Positions 1 to 52,990 of a DNA stretch of 64,000 nt are shown piece by piece. The stretch is from Pardosa pseudoannulata (lineage: Eukaryota > Arthropoda > Arachnida > Araneae > Lycosidae). Position numbers and translations under genes: made by a program. Below the pieces are notes generated by a model. It was not told where the DNA came from and made no database searches. It worked only from the letters and a program-made list of their open reading frames with translations. Every line of letters begins with the position of its first letter. Within the stretch, counting starts at the first letter, position 1. The stretch is taken from the NCBI GenBank assembly GCA_032207245.1, contig CM063504.1, positions 17,967,951 to 18,031,950 of the forward strand, written 5' to 3'.

Positions 1-263
1 ATTAGGAATGCTAAGCCCTATTGTGATTCCTGTGCAGTTGCAATGTTTTAATAATGCAAGGCACTTGTCTGTTAAGTATTCACCCATACAATGGCACACA
101 GATTTTTTTTAACCATTTTATTATAGGAGCATCATATAAATGGCCAACACTATTCCCAAAAAACACAAACAAACAAAGTGGGTTATAATTTAGAAACAGG
201 TATCAAGCATAAGATCCCTAGGATTGGTCTATCATCTCCAGAGGTATGATTAGGGAACTTGGA

Positions 264-441
264 AGGACGATGGCTGAATGGTTAGGGTACTGGCCTTCGG
301 AACTGGAGTTCGTGGGTTTGAATCCCACTATGGCATGTATGTTCGTAGCCATTTGGAATTGGTTTTAAGCAGTAGGTCCCGGTCTCATTAGCCCTCGTGT
401 TGCAAAAAGTAGACCGTAGCACTCCAAAACCAAACAAACCT
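264..441 (+). repeat. tRNA-derived SINE, family A, full-length-looking copy
   Basis: The head carries RNA polymerase III promoter boxes: an A-box-like TGGCTGAATGGTTAG and a B-box-like GGTTTGAATCC. A unique body follows, then an A/C-rich tail (CCAAAACCAAACAAACC). Two shorter copies of the same body lie at 3768-3885 and 41369-41432, both inverted, which shows it is a dispersed family. Confidence 0.75.
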
Positions 442-487
442 ATTTTATGTGCCTGAGCCACCATTAATAACCACAACAGATCTTTGG

Positions 488-562
488 TCAGATCAAGCTC
501 TGAACCTGCAACCCTCTGATTACAAGATCACTGCCTTTGCTGACTGAGCTATCATGGCTGTG
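488..562 (-). repeat. tRNA-like repeat (SINE head or tRNA pseudogene)
   Basis: On the minus strand a TAGCTCAGTCAGC A box is followed by CTTGTAATC (an anticodon-loop-like string, TGT) and a B-box-like GGTTGCAGGTTCAGAGC. The acceptor ends do not pair, so this is not a working tRNA gene. It is probably a decayed SINE head or a tRNA-Thr-like pseudogene. Confidence 0.5.
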
Positions 563-1136
563 ACACTGTAATGAGCATTTTTATTGAATTTCATAAAATA
601 ACATATTTGTATAGATAAAAGAAAGATATTTGTGGTGATGTTCATATGTTTTGTAAAAGCAAAAACAAAAACATGACTAATGAAAACTGTTCCTTTTCTT
701 TCCTATGAGTATACAAAAAAGTTCAGGGATGGCTACTCCCAATTATTTTAATACACTTTTTCCAACATTCATTTTTTTATGCTTCAAATTACTTTTTTGT
801 GTGTTATTATGATATATTCTAACATTTAATGAAATATGTTTAAATTCTAGGTTGCTGAGATACACAAGGTTACAATGTAGCAGAAAAATAAAATTACCCA
901 TAACACTTTTAATCAAATGTCCCTCCTTAAAATTGCCATAAAATGCTTCAATCTGAAAAATAAAGAAACTTTTATGGAATATAAATTTTAGCTTAAAATT
1001 TAACTTAAAATCTAAATAATAATAATCTAAATCTAATATATAATAATCTGAAATCTAAATAATAATCTAATAATTTTAACGTAAAATCTAAAGAGAAAAA
1101 AAGTAATACCAACAGACAAAACATCAAGAAAATTAC
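563..1136. other. Intron 3' of the last exon, no gene
   Basis: AT-rich intronic sequence. No coding block or repeat was recognised apart from short ATAATCTAAATC iterations near 1015-1075. Confidence 0.6.
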
Positions 1137-43342
<42,206 letters not shown>

Positions 43343-44284
43343 CTAAAAAATACAGACACACACACACAAATGAAATCGGATATTAAAGATATTAATACAT
43401 TGAAATATGCATATAAAAACACATTCAATATAAAATATAAATATATGACAAGAATGCATGAGATTGTCTATAATGCTGCACCATATAGTGCAGTTTATAT
43501 AATTTTCATAAGGAAAGAAATGCATTTACAATACTTACTTTTATAAAATATTTGCACTCTTAAATCCCACATTTATAATAGGAGAAAAAAAATTTCAGCT
43601 CACAATTAGGGAAGGATTGTTAATCAGTATATTACCAAAAATATATTCTTCAAGTAGCGCAATAACAGTATTTAATATGGCTTAGCTGATATATTGTTCA
43701 TCAATGATACGGTTTTTTCTAAACATGCAATATCATAGATCATCAAAAGATATCCTGAATATTCTATATATATCAATATAAAGCTCTATTTTCCCCAGTT
43801 ACAGCCCAATTCACATATTAACCTGCGTATTCAATACAAACACAAGCCGAAAAATCTGCATTTGAAGTTTATCAGACCTCTGACATGGTCTTTAGTAGTA
43901 CATCTCAATAAATTCATACAATGCAATTGGATAAAAACTGAAAGTGATTAATGTCATGTAACCGCATCTGCTACTAGCTTATATCTATTAAAATATGTCA
44001 AAGATGTTGATATTTATTGCTTGATTTCAATATCCAGTGATATTTGCACATGTTAATATTTCTGGATAGGTTGAACATAATAGCTAGTGACATGTACACA
44101 TGTTGAAATATTTCAATAGCTGGATACTTACTCATTAGCATCTGGACACTATTGGTCTTTGAAAAATAACAATATCTATTCACTTTTAGTTTTAAGTAGT
44201 ATTGTGATACATTAATAATATCAGGATATATCGCAATATTAAATTTCTGATATCATCCAGTCCTATTCACAATAAAGGTAAATA

Positions 44285-44285
<1 letters not shown>

Positions 44286-44360
<75 letters not shown>
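44286..44360. repeat. Compound microsatellite (AT)n(GT)n
   Basis: About 36 bp of AT followed by about 38 bp of TG. Mirrored by the tract at 44633-44697. Confidence 0.95.
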
Positions 44361-44362
<2 letters not shown>

Positions 44363-44630
44363 GGAGAGAGATTCAGGACACAAACTCTTACTATGAACAT
44401 TACTTTAATTAGCATTTAAGGGAATTATATACAGAAGGGGGTCTAGGGATAAACTTGGTTAATTATGGCTCGATTAATCATATTATTCCTCTCTCCCACA
44501 CACGTCTCTCAGAACTCGGAATTGTATTCACATTCTTTCCAAAACCAACTATGGCCAACTCAGGAAGTCGAACTGATAACTTCGCGGTGGACTCTGCTAC
44601 TCTGGAGCTGTAGTACTTCGTTCAGGAGTG

Positions 44631-44632
<2 letters not shown>

Positions 44633-44697
<65 letters not shown>
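44633..44697. repeat. Compound microsatellite (TA)n(CA)n
   Basis: About 53 bp of TA followed by ACACACACACA. Together with 44286-44360 it encloses 270 bp of ordinary sequence that may be a small repeat unit. Confidence 0.95.
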
Positions 44698-44698
<1 letters not shown>

Positions 44699-45094
44699 AA
44701 TATAAGATTGATGAATAACTCCCTATTCAAAATTTAATAAGTAATGTTTCCTAGATGGCCATATAATTAATGCATGTAACCTGTATGACGATGAATGCTC
44801 GGTGTTTAAGATTCTAAAGTTCATAAAATGTCTATATCTGGACATGTTGACGAAAAAAAATCACAAAAACCTTATCCCTACACAAAATAATCCTGTTTGG
44901 CATCTTCACTGGGATTAAAAATTCATCAGGTTTTAAAACATTTTGGTGCCTAGAGACAAGGGTCTACACCCAGAGTGAGTCTTGGACTCTTGGAGTCAAA
45001 GGAAATAATGGATTCGAGAAACAGAAATGCCCCTTCAAGATACCTATAAAAATGTATCTTAAGAGTCTGGAAAAAAAGTCAGATTGATCGTGCA

Positions 45095-46060
45095 TCAAAA
45101 AGAGTTAGATTGGAATTGCTCAGAGCACCAACACTGCGACTCATGATCTATTGTACTGAAACTCCCCCGATTCCCTGGAATAAAAGAGTCCCAGCAGTAA
45201 GTTAAGAATTTAACACTTAAGTCTGAAAGAGACCAATAACTGAAATAAATTTAAGCAGCAATTTAACCGGAAAGTTAGTTAACTCCCACGGTTCAATAAT
45301 ATGATATCCTACTTATTCAAAACGTTAGCAAAGTAGTATTCACAATCACACAAAATATGTAAAGAACTTTCCTCTGCCACATGACATCAACTACATATCG
45401 GGCTATCCATGATGTCAATGATGTTTAGATGTCTCTTGAGATAGCAGTGACCAGTAAAAGACCAATGGCTACCTTCAACTCTTTCCTGCGAAACTTAAGT
45501 AGCATCTTAGTTCTCAACCATGAAAACTTCTGGTTAAGCTCTTTAGCTTGCCTCTGATTATTAGTATTAATCCAAGCTTTATAGGTCCCTACCATTAAAA
45601 GATCCTTAACAACCTTCCTAACTACATTATGAGTAAAACCAAACTCTGGTTCTGGCTCAATAAAGGGCAGCTAAAAACCATGCTTCACAAGATTGTCAGC
45701 AATTTCATTGCTAAAAATATCGCAGTGACCAGGTTCCCGAAATAGGACAACCTTATTAACCATAGCCAATCAGTTGATGGTCTTATAGCAATTCCACACT
45801 AATTTAGATGAGAAATAGTAATTATGCAAGGTCACGATCTTTAATCTTTATTAACAACCCCTCTTGCTAAGCAATTATTTGCACAAGCTAGAATAGCTGC
45901 GACCTCAGCCTCGGAAACAGAGGATCAAAAAGAGTTAGTTCACTCTCAGCTGAGTTAGTTCACTCTGAGCTCAGAAGCCAGAGGTTCTGTGACTTGTAAA
46001 AAGCTTGAGTGGCAAAGTACCTCCAGTTAGCATATCTAATAAAGAGATGGTCCAAACTGC
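45095..46060 (-). pseudogene. LINE 3' fragment with RNase H remnant (older relative of 9020-9590)
   Basis: Bases 45095-45660 align by eye with 9040-9590. The extension to 46060 adds a decayed RNase H domain on the minus strand, including EAEVAAILACANNC and, in another frame, VVLFREPGHCDIFSNEIAD (the GH-x-x-I-x-x-NE-x-AD motif of LINE RNase H). Many stops and frameshifts make it an old 5'-truncated copy. Confidence 0.65.
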
Positions 46061-47373
46061 ACTCTGATGAGTTATAATGTTACATGTTTTTTTTTTAATT
46101 AAAATCAAATAATCAAAACTATAAATTTAAAATTGAAAGCATATTCCAGTTAATTTATTCTGATTATAATGATTTTATCACAATTAAATTTTTTATTATT
46201 GTACAAAACATTTTTTTTATTATGTTTTTTTTTAATAGCTAACAACATTATAATTTAATTTTAAGCTAATTATAGTTTAAAAATCTTCTAAAAATGGGTT
46301 CATTATAACAATTGATATATAAATGACCATATTTTAGATAAAAAGCAAAACATATAACTATAAAAAAACACTGTCTATAGAATTAATTCACACATAATTT
46401 GTTGATACAGTTAATGTTGAATCTTGATATGTTTTCTTTTAAAGAAAATTAATAAAATGTGATACAAGTATGTAATTTATTAAAAACTATACTTACAGCA
46501 TTGTCCTACCTGACAGAGATTTCGATTACAATATGCACAATGAAATTAACTAATCCTAATAAAAAATAAAAAATAATATGTCCATAGATGTCTCCCTAAA
46601 TTCTTGTAAATTAAATTTGATATAACCTGAGAACATACATATGTATGATTATTATTGTTCCTTTAAATCATTTTGAAAATATTTTAGAAAAATAATTTAA
46701 CTTTAAGTATAAATACTTATTTATGACCATTATTCCTCATTTTATTTAAATCTGGAATTACTTTATATGTCTTAGTGCTAAACCAATGTATATTATAATA
46801 AAATAAATTATTTTTATAAGTTTATTTTCATCCTATAAAAATAGACACTACAAAATACCAGTTAAACATTTATTAAAACAGAAATTAAAACATATATTTG
46901 TTATATTTTATATAAAAAAATGTATATATAAATGATACAAGTAATGAATTATTAAAACTTCTTTTTTAAAGCCAAGTATTATACGCACCATGACAGATTT
47001 CACTGTCTGTTAAAGAAAAATTAATTTCGTCATGCCGAACGTTTTTAACCTGTAAAATGCACAAAAATAAAATGCCAGAAGATTCTCTCTAATTCTTGTA
47101 AAAAATTTTGGTTATAACGATGCTCATCTGTTTTATTGCTTATAAATATTTGACTAAATCTGATAAAATTTTAATATTTGCTGATCGTTAAAATTTTTAG
47201 TATCATCCTCATTATAAAGTAATACAATTTATTATTTAGCCAGTATATCATTTTCTGTTTAATCTAAAAAATTTTAATGATTCTGTAATTATAAAATGAT
47301 TATATAAAAATAAATTAAATTTAGAATATAATAAAAATAATAATTTATTAATATTGATTTATTTAAAACACAA

Positions 47374-47419
<46 letters not shown>

Positions 47420-49412
47420 ATATTATATATTAAATCTTTATTACACTAACCAAATAACTTTCTTGAAAACTTTTTTTTAAATTCAAAGTTTTTTATATCA
47501 AACCTCTGCTAAGAAAAGAAGTATTATGTTATCAAACCGTGCTTTAAAGTTTTATTAAGTAGCAATTTAATTTAAAAAGGCTATTTGAAAACAAATGATA
47601 TTTCTCAAATTAAATACTCATTTTATTTCATTCGATCAAAATAGACTAAATAAGGGCACTTAAAACAAAATACTTTCTCTCTACCAAAAATAATTCTGAG
47701 AGATGACCAACTTCTTCATTCTGTTTAATGTATAATCATGAAAAATGCTGAGGAACTGTTTTATACTTATAGAGTAACTACTAGAGCCATCTGCAGAGGC
47801 AAACTTTAAACTGTTAATCAACTGTGATGTGTTCCAAAATTCCTGGATATTATTGGTCTATTATAAATATAGTATTATTTGGTCTGTTTGATCTTAATCA
47901 TTTGAATAATAGAAAAAACTTCAGCGATAAACTGCGGATAAATTCCTCGATAAATTAATGAAGTGGCTGAAAGGAAAAAGAAAACAAATTATATTTGAAA
48001 TATTTATTAAACAAAAGGGGAAAAACAATGCTATATTTTGACATAATTAATAAAAATTGCGTTTTTTATACAAATTTTAAAAAGAATATTTACAGAAAAA
48101 TTATAAATTTATATATGGTTAATACATTTTTTATTTAAAAAAACCTTTCTTAAAATTACATTTTTTTAATTAAATATCAAACCCTAAGTAAAGTATTATG
48201 TTATACCAAGCTTTAAAGCTTTATTAAGTATATTAAATATTTATAAAGGCATTTTACAATTTTATATATATTTTATTAAACTCGAAAAAAATACATGTTT
48301 TATCATTAATCCTAGATGTCTTTTTTAAACTAAACTAAAAACAAGAATAATTCAAAAAATTTAAGTAATTTTTAATGGAGTTTCTTTTTAATCTTTTTCA
48401 TATGAAATCCTGAGTACAGAATTAAAATGAACTAGCAACTCACACAAACACTGCTTTCCACAATATGTTTGAATAATACAATGTTGGAAAAATTACAGGT
48501 AAATAAACAATGTAGTTTTGGTCTTTGAATGTCGTGGTCTAGGTAGTCAACAATATGCTGCGTCTGATCAGTAAACCAATATCGTCATTCCGTATAATCA
48601 GCGTGCGTATAAATATACATAATATTACGTTGCTAAATAGTGCCTCTGCATAAGTTCCTCGGATAAGCTCCCAACCAGGCTCGTCCGAATGCACGCTATC
48701 CAGGCCTTTGTGACATTGACATAGGTTATTCCAAAACAGATTTTTAATTTGAAAATGTTATTCTTTGTTATTCCTTATATCTTTCTTTAATATGTAAATT
48801 AGTTATTCCTCGAATAATCTGTTCGGGTATAAAAGCTGATACCCAAGTTGTGTATAATTCAGCGAGTTTTTACTTAGCTAAAATTCAGTTGCTAATTAGC
48901 TTAATTTATGCGGTGTGTTCTTTCAAATTTTCGTGACAATAGGACAGCAAATAAAATTCCATTTAATAATAAAGTTATAAATATTTTCTGAGTGGATTTT
49001 ATTTTAATATCTTTAAAATAGACACACTTTAATATAGTAACAAAAAAAAAAAAAAAAAACTGAGAAATTAAATTATATTGTAATGTAAAATTTGTTTTCA
49101 GCAAACCCTTAAAATTTGTCATTTTTTAATCATTAATTTTATATTTATTATTATTTTTTCCAAACATTGTGGGGGTTACTTTTAGTTTAAAAATAGCAAG
49201 TAATATGGTAAGTATAAGAAAGGTCCTAAAATTAGGATGTCGTCCAATCCCGACTATTTTTCGACGAATTCAATATTGCATTCATAGCACACACTCTTTT
49301 CTTATCTTTCAATGAAAACCAGTTCAAAGACCTATTCACACACCTGGACAACAAGGGGTAAATAAGATGTCTATTCTATTCAGGAAAACTGAAGATTGCA
49401 AAATATTCTATT
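46061..49412. other. Upstream region of the receptor gene, no confident exon
   Basis: AT-rich with an AT microsatellite at 47376-47431. A GC-richer stretch at 48535-48720 contains TATA-like strings and could be a promoter region. A possible small exon at 46989-47049 has good splice borders but its phase does not fit the next known exon. Confidence 0.4.
47376..47431. repeat. AT microsatellite
   Basis: Interrupted (AT)n tract with TATTATATATATATATTA variants. Confidence 0.9.
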
Positions 49413-49523
49413 GTCCTTTACCAAAGATGCCAGTTCAAGAACTGCAAGAGAAAACCAACAACAATGTGCTTAAAATGTAATGTTGGACTTTGTTTTGACT
49501 GTTTCTCCAAATTTCACCTATGA
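49413..49523 (+). pseudogene. piggyBac transposase C-terminal zinc-finger fragment
   Basis: The plus strand reads VLYQRCQFKNCKRKPTTMCL then KCNVGLCFDCFSKFHL and a TGA stop. The C-x4-C...C-x2-C...C-x2-C-x4-H pattern at the very end of the protein is typical of piggyBac-family transposases. No upstream catalytic region was recognised nearby, so it is a fragment. Confidence 0.6.
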
Positions 49524-50566
49524 TTCAGCCTAATGTAATTAATGTAAGTGATATTTGTTAAATTTTAGTAGTGTATTAGACCGTTGTCCTATTTATAGGA
49601 CAGCTAATTACTTAAAAAATTAAAAATATTTTTTCAAAATTTTGGTTTTATATGCTTAGTTACACCATATTAATGATATGGATGAAGTTTTAATAACTTA
49701 CAGAAATATTTAGTTGGTGTGGTACAATATGGGTTAATCTTCGGTTACCTACAACATTTTGAAACAGGAATAAGCGGGCTGCCGTAACTGACCCGAATTG
49801 AGCCCAAAGTTGCATGATTTCACCCTTGATTCTTTAATATTCATAGACGAAAAAAAAATAGATATGATTAGACCAGGCCAGCCTAGATATCTCACCGACT
49901 GTGTGCAACTGTTTTATGACCACCTTATCCACTAATTTAAGTAAAAATTAAAGACCTGGATGTAGTACAAAAATAAAATTTATACAACAAAAGGGACACC
50001 CACACAGCAAATCATTGATGTGCATCGAACTTTCCTGTTAGGTAGCAAAATCCTGGAAAAATATGTAAATGAAAGAATACGCCGCTAAATATGAGCAAAA
50101 TAAGAAAAAATTATTTACAGAAATACTTAATTACTCAGGATATATTTACACACAGTTCCAATCAAGACATCACCTATTCAACTGAAATAAAGAGTTCAAT
50201 AATATAAATTTCCAGTTCTGGCTTGACGTGTAATCAGTCCCAATTTGTCACAGTAGGCTCACGATTTCACTGCAGCAAGGAAGGATTCTTCTGTAGACTC
50301 GGGACGGAATTGAGGTGCGGAAAAGAATTATAAAATCATAGGTGGACTTGAGTTTCACAGAAGCTCTACAATAGTTAGTTTTGGGCAAACTGGAACTGCA
50401 CAGAGATTTTGATGAAAAATTAAGCTTCTAGTGGATTTTCAATGGACTGGTGTACTGGTAATGGAGTAGACTACTAGAACTGCACAGATGAGCTGATGAA
50501 AAACTGAATCTCATGTGGACTTGAACTTTCATAGCAAGTCCTGAGGAGAAAATGATATCAAGGTTG
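49524..50566. other. No gene; degenerate tandem repeats near the right end
   Basis: At 50330-50535 the strings GGTGGACTTGAGTTTC and TGTGGACTTGAACTTTC, and GAACTGCACAGA...GATGAAAAA twice, show a degenerate direct repeat of about 110-130 bp. Nothing coding was recognised. Confidence 0.4.
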
Positions 50567-50603
50567 AACTCTGTCACTCCTTCACACGCTGGTCAACGGT
50601 AAA
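50567..50603 (+). repeat. Left arm of a perfect 37-bp inverted repeat
   Basis: Starts AACTCTGTCACTCC and ends GTCAACGGTAAA. The exact reverse complement is at 52232-52268, 1.6 kb away. Confidence 0.95.
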
Positions 50604-50689
50604 CCGCCCTCTGTCCCTCAACCTTGTTTCTTTCCATAAAGTAATAACTGAAGCCTTTACTTTATGGTTCCCTTCTTCCGCTCCTGTTT

Positions 50690-51010
50690 TCCTAGATGGC
50701 GTGTTGAGAATGAAGGCATTCCAACGGAAGTGAAGTGATGCCGCCCAGATGTAATATATATACGACGCTGCTGCTCGGCAGTTAGATTTCTTTGATATAC
50801 CTTTTCTTAATTATTGTTAGTATCCATTCCTCAATATCGTGTTTGCAATTTATCAGATAATTCTTATGACTATGCGTTAAAGAAGTGCTGGCTTGGAGGG
50901 CTTGGCCCAGGAGAGCCAGTCAAGAGAGCTACAGAGCGATGTCCAGAGCGATGGCAGTTAGATTGTGCAATGTTGTATAATTCTGTAATAAAGTATTTGC
51001 AGTTTTCTCT
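50690..51010 (+). repeat. LTR-like segment
   Basis: Contains CCTAGATGGCG near its start (as in many gypsy LTRs, including the one at 28581), a TATATATACGACGC TATA region at about 50756, GGCAGTTAGATT and an AATAAAGTATT signal at 50989. Ends were not defined and no partner LTR or target duplication was found, so it may be a solo LTR. Confidence 0.35.
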
Positions 51011-51163
51011 GACCCTGGCAGAATTCTTGAAACACAATTTTTTACATGGCGCTCCTGACGTCAGTATTGTACATCCCTCCGATTTTCCCATGCTGGGGAT
51101 GCAGCTCCGTGAGATGCATATGCAAAACTGCAGGGTGTCCATGCGGAAAATGGTTTTCCCGTA

Positions 51164-51341
51164 CAGGGGCGTACACAAGGGGAGGGTTTAGAGGTTTAAC
51201 CCCCCTCCTTGAGTTCAGACAAAATAGTAAAAATAAAAATTTTAGTAGTAATTGTGCGTTTTATTATATTTTAGAATTATGAACTCCCCCTGGAAAATTA
51301 TGAAATATCCTCCCCTTGAAAAAATTCTGCGTATGCCACTG
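51164..51341. mobile_element. hAT-type MITE, 178 bp
   Basis: Begins CAGGGGCGTACACAAGGGG and ends CCCCTTG...GCGTATGCCACTG, imperfect inverted ends. It is flanked by the 8-bp duplication TTCCCGTA/TTTCCGTA with one mismatch (51156-51163 and 51342-51349). The size, 8-bp duplication and CAG ends fit a non-autonomous hAT element. Confidence 0.8.
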
Positions 51342-51740
51342 TTTCCGTATGAATCTTCTTTATCATTAAGGGGAAATTTAAGGTGGACTTACGTTATCTC
51401 CCTAATGTCACCTCTCCAGAATCTCTGGCGTCCGTCAGTTGTCCGTTATATAAACTCCATGCGAGAGTTACATGGAAAGGAAAAAAATTCTATTGCCCGG
51501 CTGATAGGATATGATACTACTAATAAATAAATTTGGGGCGCATATTCAACCATCAGATGGTGTGCATAGTGTCATCCTGAGCTATTTGGAGCTCGTGGGC
51601 TACTAAAAATAATGTGCCTCTCTTCATAAGAAAATACATTTCTCTCACTCTTAGCAGAATAAGAAGAATTTTTTTATCAGGTGTGAAGTTAGTCCTTATC
51701 CTTTAAATAAAATACTTCCAAAGATTTTACCATTCACTTA

Positions 51741-52229
51741 CCGTATTTATGCGAATCTAATGCGCCATCAAATCTAATGCTCATCTCCATTTTAAAACTG
51801 TAAATAATAAAAAAATTGATTGTCGGCGAATGTAATGCGCATTAATGGTATGAGGAATTTATTGAATCTTATTTTATACAACAATGGATTTGTATATAAA
51901 CTATCAATCAATGGTATGATAATGTTATTTAAATTTAGATACCATATTTTATACAATAAAGTAGCACCCAGACAAAGCATTGATGGTTGATTGGAGAGCC
52001 CGCCGGAACTACGTTCCCATACATTTCAGAGCCAGCAGTTTGTATCCTCTATGCAATAATGTGTCAACGATAAATGTAACGGTAAATGTAGTCGAGAAAT
52101 ACAGTAAGCCATTGTTACGATTTAAATTTGGTTGACGTCATCGGCGAACTGCTGACGCACTCGAATCTAATGCGCACCCCAATTTTGAATATTACATTTA
52201 CGATGCGAATTAGATTCGCGTAAATACGG
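51741..52229. mobile_element. TA-flanked MITE with CCGTATTTATGCGAATCTAA ends
   Basis: 489 bp. Left end CCGTATTTATGCGAATCTAA; right end is its imperfect complement (AGATTCGCGTAAATACGG). Both sides abut TA (51739-51740, 52230-52231), which suggests a Tc1/mariner/pogo-type MITE. The motif CGAATCTAATGCGC also occurs inside near 52161. Non-coding. Confidence 0.78.
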
Positions 52230-52231
52230 TA

Positions 52232-52268
52232 TTTACCGTTGACCAGCGTGTGAAGGAGTGACAGAGTT
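52232..52268 (-). repeat. Right arm of the 37-bp inverted repeat
   Basis: Exact reverse complement of 50567-50603. It starts directly after the TA at the right end of the MITE 51741-52229. Confidence 0.95.
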
Positions 52269-52560
52269 AACCCTTATTTTGTTTCACCTATCAAATAGTT
52301 TTGAGCGCAAATTGCAGGTTATAAAAACTGATGAAGAGTGACTATAGCTTATTTAGCTCTATATGGCTAGGGTGACACTGCATGCATATCAGATTCCCTT
52401 AGTAACTTTTACTTAATTGATATCATTGGAAAATTGTTGAAATGTTCTGGTAAACATTGCCGAACGCAAGCATTTTTATTATATTCAATTTTGAAGATAA
52501 ACAGAAACTGGTAGAGTTAAAACAATTTCTAGTATTACATTTAAATTTATTTCGTGAAAA

Positions 52561-52990
52561 TTATTTTTGGACATTTTGACCTTGTAAATATAAGTTTTCA
52601 GCCCTTATGGACAAAATTTCATAACATAAATCATATCGATCAATATCAAGTTTTATTCTTTTCCCATCTCTTAACTCTAGAGGAAAATTTTTGGATGATT
52701 TTAATAACATTTCATCTAAAATGTTATATAAAACATATTTAAATATTTGTTGGTATTCAGCGTGATCACATTGTTTTTCTTTTTTAATACGTGGATGGTC
52801 CTTTAAGCACACAAGTTTCCGAAACTTCTCTGGTAAATAAGATTTTAGGTATGTTCTTTATATGGTCAAATTTATTGAACGCATCGCCAAGTATTTGTCT
52901 ATAAATTTTATTTTTAAGTTCAAATTCCAAAAATGTTTTGGGTTTTTTGGTACTAAACTTATCAAACTATAATATGAATAACTCACTTGC
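52561..52990 (-). pseudogene. Unidentified coding relic with one frameshift
   Basis: Two adjacent minus-strand frames read as one protein of about 140 residues. The first, about 52975-52845, gives KPKTFLEFELKNKIYRQILG then DAFNKFDHIKN. After a 1-base shift near 52850 the second runs to a stop at 52561 through YLPEKFRKLVCLKDHPRIKK, CDHAEYQQIFKYVLYNILDE, LDIDRYDLCYEILSIRAENL and GQNVQK. Its composition is protein-like (charged, no low complexity), unlike the shadow frames nearby. I do not recognise the family. It could be a transposon or retroelement protein or a decayed host gene. Confidence 0.45.

Larger units (their letters stand above)
43343..45094. other. Non-coding stretch with two compound microsatellites
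   Basis: No exon-like block was recognised. Contains the microsatellites at 44286-44360 and 44633-44697. Confidence 0.45.

Noticed and set aside
46500..46560. GCTGTAAGTAT donor preceded by a CAG acceptor, a 13-nt micro-exon of the receptor
   Set aside because: The phase it would give leads to stops in the exon at 43342.
50814..51191. 125-codon plus-strand frame, considered as a gene
   Set aside because: No domain; it overlaps an LTR-like stretch and a MITE, and the opposite strand is equally open.
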